Part shown: piece by piece, positions 1-5,199 of the stretch
Layout: the number at the start of each line of letters is the position of its first letter
Position numbering within the stretch: the stretch's first letter is position 1
Assembly: GCA_003488445.1 (NCBI GenBank)
Contig: DNLO01000101.1
Location: forward strand, 1 to 5,199
Length of the DNA stretch: 5,199 nt
Source: Lachnospiraceae bacterium
Lineage (GTDB): Bacteria; Bacillota; Clostridia; Lachnospirales; Lachnospiraceae
Reading direction: 5' to 3'
The notes under the pieces: model-generated
The model's database searches: none
Seen by the model: the letters and a program-made list of their open reading frames with translations, nothing else
What the model was told of the DNA's origin: nothing
Made by a program: the position numbers and the translations under genes

Positions 1-43
1 CTGACTTCTTAGCGATTGCTTCAACTAATTCTGTCTTGTTCAT
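1..43 (-). CDS. hup: HU-family DNA-binding protein, N-terminal fragment (runs off the window)
   Basis: Only the first 14 codons are inside the window, reading MNKTELVEAIAKKS. This is the typical first helix of the bacterial HU/IHF family, small (about 90 residues) basic dimeric proteins that bend and compact DNA in the nucleoid. The ATG is preceded by a strong Shine-Dalgarno AAAGGAGAGG at 49-58. A good promoter lies at 98-125, so the gene probably has its own transcript even though the deacetylase gene upstream has no visible terminator. The few codons visible (AAC, ACA, TTA, GTT, GAA) look more AT-rich than the neighbours, as is common for highly expressed housekeeping genes, but the sample is tiny. 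The family call rests on a short but very characteristic N-terminus; HU rather than IHF is inferred from the MNKTELVEAIA start. Confidence 0.85.
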   Translation of the reverse strand, partial: MNKTELVEAIAKKS

Positions 44-63
44 GTTATCCTCTCCTTTATCTT

Positions 64-80
64 GTCCTGAACTTCAGGAC
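64..80. repeat. Perfect 17-bp palindrome in the HU leader
   Basis: GTCCTGAA and TTCAGGAC form 8-bp arms around one central base. The element lies between the predicted HU transcription start (about 91) and the HU Shine-Dalgarno, at roughly +11 to +27 of the transcript. It could be a dimeric-repressor operator, or in RNA a 7-bp hairpin with a 3-nt loop. No T-tract follows on the minus strand, so it is not a normal intrinsic terminator for the upstream operon. The symmetry is seen directly; the role is inferred. Confidence 0.6.
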
Positions 81-97
81 ATAATCGTTGCCCCAAT

Positions 98-125
98 AGT
101 ATACCACATATCCCGTATACATCAA
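98..125 (-). promoter_or_regulatory. Extended -10 sigma-A promoter for HU
   Basis: On the minus strand a -35-like TTGATG (120-125) is followed after 16 bp by TATACT (98-103). The -10 is directly preceded by TGG, giving an extended TGn -10 element. The expected start near position 91 leaves a leader of about 48 nt with the palindrome at 64-80 and then the HU ribosome binding site. The gap between the deacetylase stop (171) and the HU start (43) otherwise holds only an A-rich stretch and an 8-bp direct repeat. Confidence 0.65.
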
Positions 126-170
126 CCATATAAGCACCTGTTTTCGGCATTTTCGGCTGTTTTTTTGTTT

Positions 171-1040
171 TCAGCCTCTGCTCAGCAGGGCCTCGGCTTC
201 CTTTTCCCTCAGAATGTCGGACATATATTTCCTGTCCTCCGCGTCACTTATCCTCTCCAGATCCTCGGTCTCCGTCACGGCTCCCGGGTGGAACATCAGC
301 TCAATGTCCTCTTTTACCGCCTTCCTGTTGTTCTCTATATTCTTCAGGATGATCCCGAGATTCTTCTTCGTCATGCATCCGGAGAACAGTATGCTGGCAA
401 AGTCTGAATGGCCGCATTCATACAGTTTCCTGTGTCGCATCCTGTCTATTGCCGAAAAGGCATCCAGCAGCATGACCTTTATGATGTTCACCGGCCTGAA
501 GCACTCGAACCCGGCCAGCCCTCTGTAGAATACGGGCTTCTCCCGGATGATCCGGACGTAGGATACATCCAGCTGTTTTTCGTCCACCAGCTCGGATATC
601 ACGTCAAATACCATCGGCACCATATGAAAATGGCGGTGGCTGTCTATACGTACACTTCCCTGCTCCGTAAAATACGGCAGGCACCTGTCTATCTGCCTGG
701 AAAGCTCAGCCTTGATCTGCTTCCTGTACCGCCCGTGCATGCCGGGGATCACCGATGCCTTCAGCAGTTTTCCGTAGGTCACGTTAAAGCATCCCGCCCC
801 GTCCAATAGATCCGGAACCTCCTCTGCGGGACTCAGCGGTTTTTCCGTCATGATGTTAAAGTGGATAGCCAGCCTGATATCCTTCGTGCATTCCTTCTTC
901 AGTATATCCATGCACTCGTCCAGATACAGGCCGTTCGGCATCAGACTGACGCCGTTCAGACAGCCTTCATTTGCACATTTGATGATGCGCCGGGCAGCCC
1001 CCGGAAACATCCCGTAGTCATCTGCGTGGTATTCTATCAT
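171..1040 (-). CDS. YdjC/ChbG-family carbohydrate deacetylase
   Basis: This 289-residue protein matches the YdjC/ChbG/HpnK family in length and motifs. The family comprises metal-dependent deacetylases that remove N-acetyl groups from amino sugars in chito-oligosaccharides, hopanoid precursors or polyprenyl-linked sugars. HADDYG at 5-10 supplies the catalytic and metal-binding aspartates. LAIHFN near 58-62 holds a conserved histidine (H60). DSHRHFHMVP at 133-142 is the metal-binding His cluster, and LMFHPG at 248-253 is the conserved late His-Pro-Gly motif. No signal peptide or clear membrane segment is present, so it probably acts in the cytoplasm. Its ATG overlaps the stop of the glycosyltransferase gene by four bases (ATGA), and it has no convincing independent Shine-Dalgarno, which suggests translational coupling. 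The partner suggests a polyprenyl-phosphate-sugar substrate, as for NaxD of Francisella, rather than free chitobiose; this is inference. All key residues look intact. No intrinsic terminator follows the stop. Confidence 0.87.
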   Translation of the reverse strand: MIEYHADDYGMFPGAARRIIKCANEGCLNGVSLMPNGLYLDECMDILKKECTKDIRLAIHFNIMTEKPLSPAEEVPDLLDGAGCFNVTYGKLLKASVIPGMHGRYRKQIKAELSRQIDRCLPYFTEQGSVRIDSHRHFHMVPMVFDVISELVDEKQLDVSYVRIIREKPVFYRGLAGFECFRPVNIIKVMLLDAFSAIDRMRHRKLYECGHSDFASILFSGCMTKKNLGIILKNIENNRKAVKEDIELMFHPGAVTETEDLERISDAEDRKYMSDILREKEAEALLSRG

Positions 1041-1999
1041 TTCCCGTCTTCCGTTTCATCACTGATAAAGTATCTGGGCCGGTTCTTGGTCTCCATGTAG
1101 GTCCTCCCCACATACTCGCCGATGACACCCAGAGACAGCAGCTGCACGCTCCCCAGGAACCATATGCTGATGGTGAGTGTGGACCAGCCCGGTACCGTCA
1201 CTCCCCTCATATGGTCTATCAGGGTCACGATCATCATAGCGACCGATATTATAAACACTATCATCCCCAGAAGGATGACCAGCCTGATGGGCTGTATGCT
1301 GAAGGAGGTTATCCCGTTCAGTGCCAGGGACACCATTTTCTTCAGCGTATATTTCGAAGATCCCGCTTCTCTCTCGCTCACATGGAAATACACGATATCG
1401 CTCTTGAATCCCATCTCGGGCACGAGTCCTCTGATGAAGAGATTGTTTTCCTTGTACGAGGCCAGAGCCTTCACTGCCCGGTTGGACAGCAGCCTGTAGT
1501 CTGCGCTCTGCTCTATGAGATTGCATCCCAGGAATCTCATGAACTTGTAGTATGCGGTGGCTGTAGCCTTCTTGAAAAAGCCGTCCGTATCCCGGGAGTC
1601 GCGTACACCATACACTATGTCGCACCCCTCGGAGTATTTCTCAAGGAATCTGGGTACGGCCTCTATATCCTGCTGCAGGTCAGCGTCTATTGTGATCACA
1701 CAGTCCGCCCCCTGCTCGGCGGAGTACACCATCCCCGAATATATGGCTATCTGGTGGCCCTTGTTCCTGGAGAGCCTGATACCCCGGAATATGGGATTCT
1801 TCTCATGAAGAGAGTTTATGATCTCCCATGTCCTGTCCCTGGACCCGTCATCCACGAAGACTATCCGGCTGTCAGACGTGATCACCTGCGTCTCCATCAG
1901 CCTGTCATAGAGCTTCTGTGCCTTGACGGAGCTCATTTCCAGTATTTCTTCTTCATTGTAACAGGGCATTACCAGATACAGTTTCACGGCTTTGCTCAT
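1037..1999 (-). CDS. Polyprenyl-phosphate glycosyltransferase, family 2 (DPM1/GtrB/ArnC-like)
   Basis: From the ATG at 1999 the product is 320 residues, normal for bacterial DPM1-like GT2 enzymes, which move a sugar from a nucleotide carrier to undecaprenyl phosphate on the inner membrane face. Visible motifs are VMPCYNEEE at 10-18, VDDGSRD at 49-55 (nucleotide binding), DADLQQD at 105-111 (the DxD-like metal site), and EREAGSSKY at 209-217, typical of this subfamily. Two hydrophobic segments follow at about 237-261 and 274-296, the usual pair of C-terminal anchors. The start at 1999 is chosen because GGAGGG (2009-2014) stands 9 nt upstream and the conserved fold begins a few residues later. 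An in-frame ATG at 2071 with its own AAGGAG would add 24 residues and cannot be excluded. The 3' end overlaps the deacetylase gene by 4 bp. The sugar cannot be read from the sequence. Confidence 0.88.
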   Translation of the reverse strand: MSKAVKLYLVMPCYNEEEILEMSSVKAQKLYDRLMETQVITSDSRIVFVDDGSRDRTWEIINSLHEKNPIFRGIRLSRNKGHQIAIYSGMVYSAEQGADCVITIDADLQQDIEAVPRFLEKYSEGCDIVYGVRDSRDTDGFFKKATATAYYKFMRFLGCNLIEQSADYRLLSNRAVKALASYKENNLFIRGLVPEMGFKSDIVYFHVSEREAGSSKYTLKKMVSLALNGITSFSIQPIRLVILLGMIVFIISVAMMIVTLIDHMRGVTVPGWSTLTISIWFLGSVQLLSLGVIGEYVGRTYMETKNRPRYFISDETEDGK

Positions 2000-2036
2000 C
2001 TTGATGTACCCTCCGTAGTTATTTCCTTTCAGAACA

Positions 2037-2066
2037 GATGACCTCTCCGTTACCGAAGAGGTCATC
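2037..2066. promoter_or_regulatory. Hairpin-forming inverted repeat ahead of the glycosyltransferase
   Basis: GATGACCTCT (2037-2046) and AGAGGTCATC (2057-2066) are perfect 10-bp arms around a 10-base loop that can pair two further bases. It lies between the small-protein stop and the glycosyltransferase start. On the minus strand the arm is followed by TGTTCTG, only weakly T-rich, so it could be a leaky intrinsic terminator, an attenuator or an mRNA stabiliser. It also lies inside the possible 24-residue N-terminal extension of the glycosyltransferase frame. The structure is seen; the role is open. Confidence 0.5.
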
Positions 2067-2068
2067 AA

Positions 2069-2082
2069 CATGCATACTCCTT
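2069..2082 (-). promoter_or_regulatory. Second ribosome binding site and in-frame ATG upstream of the glycosyltransferase
   Basis: On the minus strand AAGGAG (2077-2082) precedes ATG (2069-2071) by 5 nt, and another in-frame ATG at 2063-2065 by 11 nt. The reading frame is open from here into the glycosyltransferase and encodes a polar 24-residue extension. The signal may be a fortuitous relic, a true alternative start, or a leader-translation device acting on the hairpin at 2037-2066. Confidence 0.35.
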
Positions 2083-2095
2083 ATCTATGGCACGA

Positions 2096-2308
2096 TCAAC
2101 CGACCATGGATGCAATAAGTGCATCTATCTCCGCCTGGCTCAGAAGTCTGTTCGAGTCTCCTCCTGCAGGTGGTGCAGCCGGTGCCGCAGCCGCCGGCGC
2201 AGGTGACGCTGCCGCTGCTGCGATATTTGGCGTCTTGGCCTGTGCCTGTGATGAATTACCCATTATACTCGCGAAGAGGGCTTGCTGTTCAGCGCTAAGT
2301 CCGTCCAT
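2096..2308 (-). CDS. Small two-ended protein with a FliM-type (CheY-binding) C-terminal peptide
   Basis: This 70-residue protein belongs to no family I recognise as a whole. Residues 54-70 read RLLSQAEIDALIASMVG; the core LSQAEIDAL is identical to the start of E. coli FliM (MGDSILSQAEIDALLN), the peptide that binds phosphorylated CheY. Residues 4-17 (LSAEQQALFASIMG) resemble it: with one gap, 9 of 14 positions match. Between them residues 18-55 form a low-complexity linker, dominated by Ala and Pro at about 30-48. No signal peptide, membrane segment or FliM middle/SpoA domain is present, so it is not a FliM or FliY fragment by length. The ATG is supported by AAAGGA (2319-2324) 10 nt upstream and a promoter at 2353-2382. 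Coding is supported by in-frame composition with intact start and stop, and by a helix motif that makes sense. A role as CheY-P sink, adaptor or competitor is inference; another helix-binding partner is possible. Confidence 0.72.
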   Translation of the reverse strand: MDGLSAEQQALFASIMGNSSQAQAKTPNIAAAAASPAPAAAAPAAPPAGGDSNRLLSQAEIDALIASMVG

Positions 2309-2352
2309 CGATCGTTGATCCTTTCATATTGACAATCTATACCGTATCTAAA

Positions 2353-2382
2353 ATCATATCAGAGCGCGGTATTATTTGTCAA
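2353..2382 (-). promoter_or_regulatory. Sigma-A promoter for the small FliM-peptide protein
   Basis: TTGACA (2377-2382) and TATGAT (2353-2358) on the minus strand are separated by 18 bp. The -35 is a perfect consensus and the -10 matches at five of six positions. The expected start near 2346 leaves a leader of about 38 nt. The -35 begins just 6 bp after the amidase stop codon, with no terminator between, so readthrough from the amidase gene is also likely. Confidence 0.7.
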
Positions 2383-2386
2383 ATAA
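2372..2386. repeat. 15-bp AT-rich palindrome over the -35 box
   Basis: TTATTTG and CAAATAA are perfect 7-bp arms around one base. The -35 hexamer (2377-2382) lies wholly inside it, where a repressor dimer would block RNA polymerase. It is too AT-rich to be a convincing terminator, and the TTGACAA core is itself nearly self-complementary, so part of the symmetry comes free. Operator function is inference. Confidence 0.4.
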
Positions 2387-2388
2387 CG

Positions 2389-3336
2389 TCACTGATTCAC
2401 CAGGCCTCTCAGTACAGATGCCGACTGCTGCTTGAGGAAAGCCTCGGGATCTCCGGTATAGTTCCAAAGTCCCAGGAGCTTGTTCCACTCAGCTGCGGTG
2501 AACACTTCCCTTCCGCCCGAAGCATCGGTGTAGGTCACGTTGCCGGATGCATCCTTGGGGAAGCCGTACTTTGTCTTGAAGGGATCTGATGCAGCTGCAG
2601 CTGCTCCGCCTACCCCTGTGCTCCCCTCAGCGAAGATCACCGGATCAGCCTTGGGTATCACGCCTCCCACAGAGTTGATATAGTTCGTGATCCCCACTGC
2701 ATCCGCATGAGCCAGTGAGGTAAGTCCCTTTGACTCCATGATGGCTCTGTCTATCGGATTGTCCATGAAGCAGTGCTCTATGATTATCGTAGGTATACCG
2801 AAGCTGACTCCGTGTCTGATGACGCCGTAGTAGTCTCCGGACTGTCCCAGCTTTGTCTTCACTCCCTTGCTTGCGAACCCCAGCCCTGTCAGCTGGCTCA
2901 GAACGCTGTTGCCGAGCCCGTATCCTACATTGCGGTGTCCGCCGAACATCGATGACCACACCTCGGATCCGAACTTATCATGTGCTCCCGAAGAGTTGAA
3001 ATGTATGCTGATGAGGACATCTGCATTGACGGAGTTGGCATATGCGGCTCTCTGATCGAGTCCCAGGCTGACATCTCCGTTACGTGTCATATATACCGTA
3101 TGTCCCGCTGCCTCCAGCTCAGACTTGACCTGGCTTGCCACAGCGAAGTTAAGCTGCTTCTCCATATAGGGGGGATAAAGGGCTCCCGCACCTGAAGTAC
3201 CTACTCCTCCGTGTCCCGGATCGAGACAGATGACTGCCGCCTGTGCCCTTACCACCATGATGAGTGACATCACGGTCACCGTCACAAACAGCTTCAATGC
3301 ATTAAGCAGCACTTTGTTCTCCCTGGATGTGCTCAT
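2389..3336 (-). CDS. Secreted N-acetylmuramoyl-L-alanine amidase (Amidase_3)
   Basis: This 315-residue zinc hydrolase would cleave the amide bond between MurNAc and the stem peptide of peptidoglycan outside the membrane. Residues 1 to about 33 form a signal peptide or anchor: a basic N-region, a hydrophobic core (LKLFVTVTVMSLIMVV) and a likely AQA cleavage site. The catalytic domain spans about 34-225: ICLDPGHGG holds zinc ligand H42, MEKQLN gives E59, ISIHFNS gives H112, and IIIEHCFMDNP supplies the catalytic E187, so all key residues are present. About 85 further residues follow: a short Ala/Gly linker, then a segment at about 255-315 containing REVFTAAEWNKLLGLWNYTG that I cannot assign; it is not an evident SH3, SPOR or LysM domain. 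The start at 3336 is chosen for GGGAGG (3348-3353) 11 nt upstream; an in-frame TTG at 3363 lies upstream of that site and is unlikely. Roles in cell separation, wall turnover or flagellar insertion are possible. Confidence 0.92.
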   Translation of the reverse strand: MSTSRENKVLLNALKLFVTVTVMSLIMVVRAQAAVICLDPGHGGVGTSGAGALYPPYMEKQLNFAVASQVKSELEAAGHTVYMTRNGDVSLGLDQRAAYANSVNADVLISIHFNSSGAHDKFGSEVWSSMFGGHRNVGYGLGNSVLSQLTGLGFASKGVKTKLGQSGDYYGVIRHGVSFGIPTIIIEHCFMDNPIDRAIMESKGLTSLAHADAVGITNYINSVGGVIPKADPVIFAEGSTGVGGAAAAASDPFKTKYGFPKDASGNVTYTDASGGREVFTAAEWNKLLGLWNYTGDPEAFLKQQSASVLRGLVNQ

Positions 3337-3403
3337 ATCTGACGTTTCCTCCCTTATTATCAAGACAAGATCTTATCATTCCCAATTATTACAAACATGT
3401 TAA

Positions 3404-3433
3404 TTTTTATCATATTATGCGCCTTCTTGTCAA
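3404..3433 (-). promoter_or_regulatory. Probable promoter for the amidase gene
   Basis: A perfect TTGACA (3428-3433) is followed after 18 bp by TAAAAA (3404-3409), which is preceded by TGA and so forms an extended -10. The -10 itself is poor, and a TATGAT at 3409-3414 is only 13 bp from the -35. A second extended -10-like TGATAAGAT lies at 3370-3378. The AT-rich gap between the chemoreceptor terminator and the amidase start clearly holds a promoter, but the exact one is uncertain. Confidence 0.45.
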
Positions 3434-3455
3434 CATAATATCGGAGGAATATCAG

Positions 3456-3485
3456 AAAAAAGGCATCCGCACAGCGGATGCCTTT
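3456..3485 (-). terminator. Intrinsic terminator of the chemoreceptor gene
   Basis: On the minus strand GGCATCCGC, a TGT loop and GCGGATGCC form a perfect 9-bp GC-rich stem (3462-3482), followed by six T residues. Flanking AAA/TTT can lengthen the stem to 12 bp. It begins about 27 bp after the chemoreceptor stop and separates that gene from the amidase transcript. The A-tract on both sides might give some bidirectional activity. Confidence 0.93.
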
Positions 3486-3511
3486 CGAAAACACACGTTT
3501 TGTATGTCGGC

Positions 3512-5161
3512 TTATTTGAAGAACGCCAGCTTCTCGTCCAGCTTCTTGGATATGCCGTTCAGATCCTCTGCGGACTCTGCCAGTGTGCTGATCGTTTCGT
3601 TCAGCTCCTCCATGGAAGCAGATGTCTGCTCTGTGGATGCCGCGTTCTGCTGTGATATGGCTGAGAGCGACTCCATCGCATCTACCACGATATCCTTGGC
3701 TCCCACACAGGACTCTGCGTTGGAGCTGATCGAAGAGATACCTACCACGGTGCTCTCGACTCCGCCTATCAGGCTGTCGATGCTCGCCACCGTTGCCCTG
3801 ATTATCTCCTGCTGCTCGGTATTGGCATCCTGTACGTCCTTTGCCTTGGCCACAGCCTGCTGTGACTCGCCCAGAAGCGTCTGCATAGCTTCCCTGATCT
3901 CGTTCGCGGTATCCGAAGAGCTGGTAGCGAGGTGTCCGATCTCCTCTGCCACGACAGCGAAGCCTCTGCCGGCCTCTCCTGCTCTGGCGGCCTCTATCGA
4001 GGCATTGAGTGCAAGGAGGTTTGTCTGTGATGCTATATTGGTGATGGAATCCACCTTCTCGTTGATCTCTGCCACAGCTGCGGATGTGGAGTTGATGCGT
4101 TCCGTGATCTCCTTGATGTTGGCATCCATCTCCTCGGAGCTCCTGGAGAGCTTGGCCAGATGGTCTGACGAGGTCTGGCTGTCGGTATGCATGGTGTCTG
4201 CGGTACCGGTGAGATCTCCCGAGTTGGACTGTACGCTTCCGATGGCTTCTGCGATGTTACCCACGTTGGAGTTCGCACTCTGTATGGCGTCAGCCTGCTC
4301 GGTAGCACCCTTGGCGATATCCAGGATTGCGCTGGATACACCGTCAGTGGTGCGGGAAATCCGATCTGCGGTAGATGCCAGATCAGTCGACTTCTCATCG
4401 ACCTCCTGGGACACTTCCTTGATACCCTCAACTATCTCATTCAGCTTCTTCGAGAGATTGTTGTTGGCCCTCAGCATGTCTCCCAGCTCATCCTGCCTGT
4501 CAAGATACCTGTCGACAGTCACGAACTCGCCGTTGGACAGATGCTGCGAGAGATACAGATTCTCATGTATCACATTGATAAAGGTGCTTGCCACCTTGAT
4601 GGCTATCAATCCGACTACCAGGAAGACTATCACTGCGACCAGTGCTATGACCGTGATACTCCTCTTTATCTGAGCCTCCACGTTTGCACGGGGCTTGCCG
4701 GCAAAGGCCATGCCAACTGTCTTGCCGTCCTTTTTTACAGGGATATATGCAACGCAGTAGTCCATTCCGGCCACATCGGTACTTGTGCTGGTGTATACCT
4801 GACCACCGTTCAGACAGGCCGCGATGACCGCATCTGCAGCCGGCACACCTATCGGCCTCGTGCCGTCCTTCTTCACCACAGACGTATTCGCACGTACGGA
4901 TCCGTCGAAGTAGGTGAAGTCATATCCGGACATCTTCTTGAGCTCGTCCTCCAGTGCGTTGTCTGCCACCTCACGCTCCAGGTTCTTGACCTGATCGCAG
5001 TAGACCTCTGCGATACCTTCCAGCCCTTCAAGCATTTCCATCTCCATTCCCTTCTGGATGGACACGACGGCTACTATAGCCATCGCGATCGCTATCACCG
5101 CCATGGGCAGCAGAGCCAACGTAAGGAGCTGTACACGCACTCCCAGTTTACGTTTCTTCAT
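3512..5161 (-). CDS. Methyl-accepting chemotaxis protein with single-Cache-like sensor
   Basis: This 549-residue transmembrane chemoreceptor would sense an extracellular ligand and control the CheA kinase that phosphorylates CheY. A basic N-terminus precedes membrane helix 1 (about 11-34). The extracellular sensor covers about 35-167 and has the look of a single Cache domain ([32 protein letters not shown]). Membrane helix 2 is at about 168-190, then a HAMP domain at about 191-244 with the usual DELG (224-227). The long coiled-coil signalling domain follows, with its hairpin tip at about 376-405 containing [20 protein letters not shown], the CheA/CheW-binding region. [15 protein letters not shown] at 506-520 looks like a methylation-helix segment. 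There is no C-terminal NWETF-type tether for CheR. AAGGAGGA (5171-5178) stands 9 nt before the ATG. The ligand cannot be predicted. The three cysteines in the sensor are C55, C116 and C136. Confidence 0.96.
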   Translation of the reverse strand: MKKRKLGVRVQLLTLALLPMAVIAIAMAIVAVVSIQKGMEMEMLEGLEGIAEVYCDQVKNLEREVADNALEDELKKMSGYDFTYFDGSVRANTSVVKKDGTRPIGVPAADAVIAACLNGGQVYTSTSTDVAGMDYCVAYIPVKKDGKTVGMAFAGKPRANVEAQIKRSITVIALVAVIVFLVVGLIAIKVASTFINVIHENLYLSQHLSNGEFVTVDRYLDRQDELGDMLRANNNLSKKLNEIVEGIKEVSQEVDEKSTDLASTADRISRTTDGVSSAILDIAKGATEQADAIQSANSNVGNIAEAIGSVQSNSGDLTGTADTMHTDSQTSSDHLAKLSRSSEEMDANIKEITERINSTSAAVAEINEKVDSITNIASQTNLLALNASIEAARAGEAGRGFAVVAEEIGHLATSSSDTANEIREAMQTLLGESQQAVAKAKDVQDANTEQQEIIRATVASIDSLIGGVESTVVGISSISSNAESCVGAKDIVVDAMESLSAISQQNAASTEQTSASMEELNETISTLAESAEDLNGISKKLDEKLAFFK

Positions 5162-5199
5162 TGTTGCAGTTCCTCCTTAAAATACACATTTCAAGCGCA

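Noticed and set aside
141..157. Direct repeat TTTTCGGC twice near the deacetylase stop, considered as a terminator or regulator site
   Set aside because: The copies are direct, not inverted, so no hairpin forms; two 8-bp copies in AT-rich sequence are weak evidence for a site.
1211..2041. Plus-strand open frame of 276 codons opposite the glycosyltransferase
   Set aside because: It is antisense to a full set of conserved GT2 motifs, and shows no ribosome binding site or recognisable fold.
2160..2225. GC-rich repetitive stretch, considered as a DNA tandem repeat
   Set aside because: It is explained by the Ala/Pro linker codons of the small protein; there is no regular repeat unit at the DNA level.
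2070..2318. Plus-strand open frame of 82 codons opposite the small protein, Ala/Gly-rich
   Set aside because: The GC-rich Ala/Pro linker codons stay open on both strands. The minus-strand frame has a Shine-Dalgarno, a promoter and a known-type motif; the plus-strand frame has none.
3438..3445. TCCGATAT on the minus strand, resembling the -10 of flagellar sigma-D/sigma-28 promoters
   Set aside because: No TAAA-type -35 is found at the right spacing; that position falls in the T-tract and stem of the chemoreceptor terminator.
3327..4673. Long plus-strand open frame of 448 codons opposite the chemoreceptor gene
   Set aside because: It is antisense to a clear chemoreceptor; its product is a Ser/Ala/Leu-rich composition mirroring the coiled-coil codons, without recognisable domains, and its frame starts inside an intergenic region and crosses the terminator. 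It is a shadow of codon bias.
5162..5199. Possible promoter for the chemoreceptor (TTGAAA and TATTTT on the minus strand)
   Set aside because: The elements are only a few bases apart and the start would fall in the Shine-Dalgarno. The true promoter is probably outside the window.

Overview
The window looks like a chromosomal piece from a motile Clostridia-type Firmicute, possibly Lachnospiraceae. The grounds are strong AGGAGG-type Shine-Dalgarno sequences before nearly every start, sigma-A-like TTGACA/TATGAT promoters, an HU gene beginning MNKTELVEAIAKKS, a transmembrane chemoreceptor, and base composition near half G+C with AT-rich gaps. The family assignment is inference; no rRNA or other taxonomic marker is present. 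All recognised genes lie on the minus strand, so transcription runs from high to low coordinates.

Layout in transcription order. (1) 5161-3512: methyl-accepting chemotaxis protein with an extracellular single-Cache-like sensor, closed by a strong intrinsic terminator at 3456-3485. (2) 3336-2389: secreted N-acetylmuramoyl-L-alanine amidase (Amidase_3) with an unassigned C-terminal tail and its own probable promoter. (3) 2308-2096: a 70-residue protein made of two short helix-like ends joined by an Ala/Pro linker. Its C-terminus reads LLSQAEIDALIASMVG, almost the CheY-binding N-terminal peptide of the flagellar switch protein FliM. It has a good sigma-A promoter overlapped by a palindrome. (4) 1999-1037 and 1040-171: a membrane-anchored family-2 glycosyltransferase (DPM1/GtrB/ArnC type) and a YdjC/ChbG-family carbohydrate deacetylase, overlapping by 4 bp (ATGA) and so probably translationally coupled. 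(5) 43-1: the first 14 codons of an HU-family nucleoid protein with its own extended -10 promoter and a perfect 17-bp palindrome in its leader.

Two functional themes appear. The chemoreceptor, and possibly the small FliM-peptide protein, concern chemotaxis; the wall amidase sits between them. The glycosyltransferase/deacetylase pair resembles the two-step logic in which a sugar is loaded onto polyprenyl phosphate and its N-acetyl group is then removed (as in FlmF2/NaxD of Francisella), which would supply a free-amine sugar to an envelope polymer. The most novel item is the small two-ended protein, which I have not seen described. No mobile element, CRISPR array, tRNA or rRNA was seen, and no gap between genes exceeds about 180 bp.
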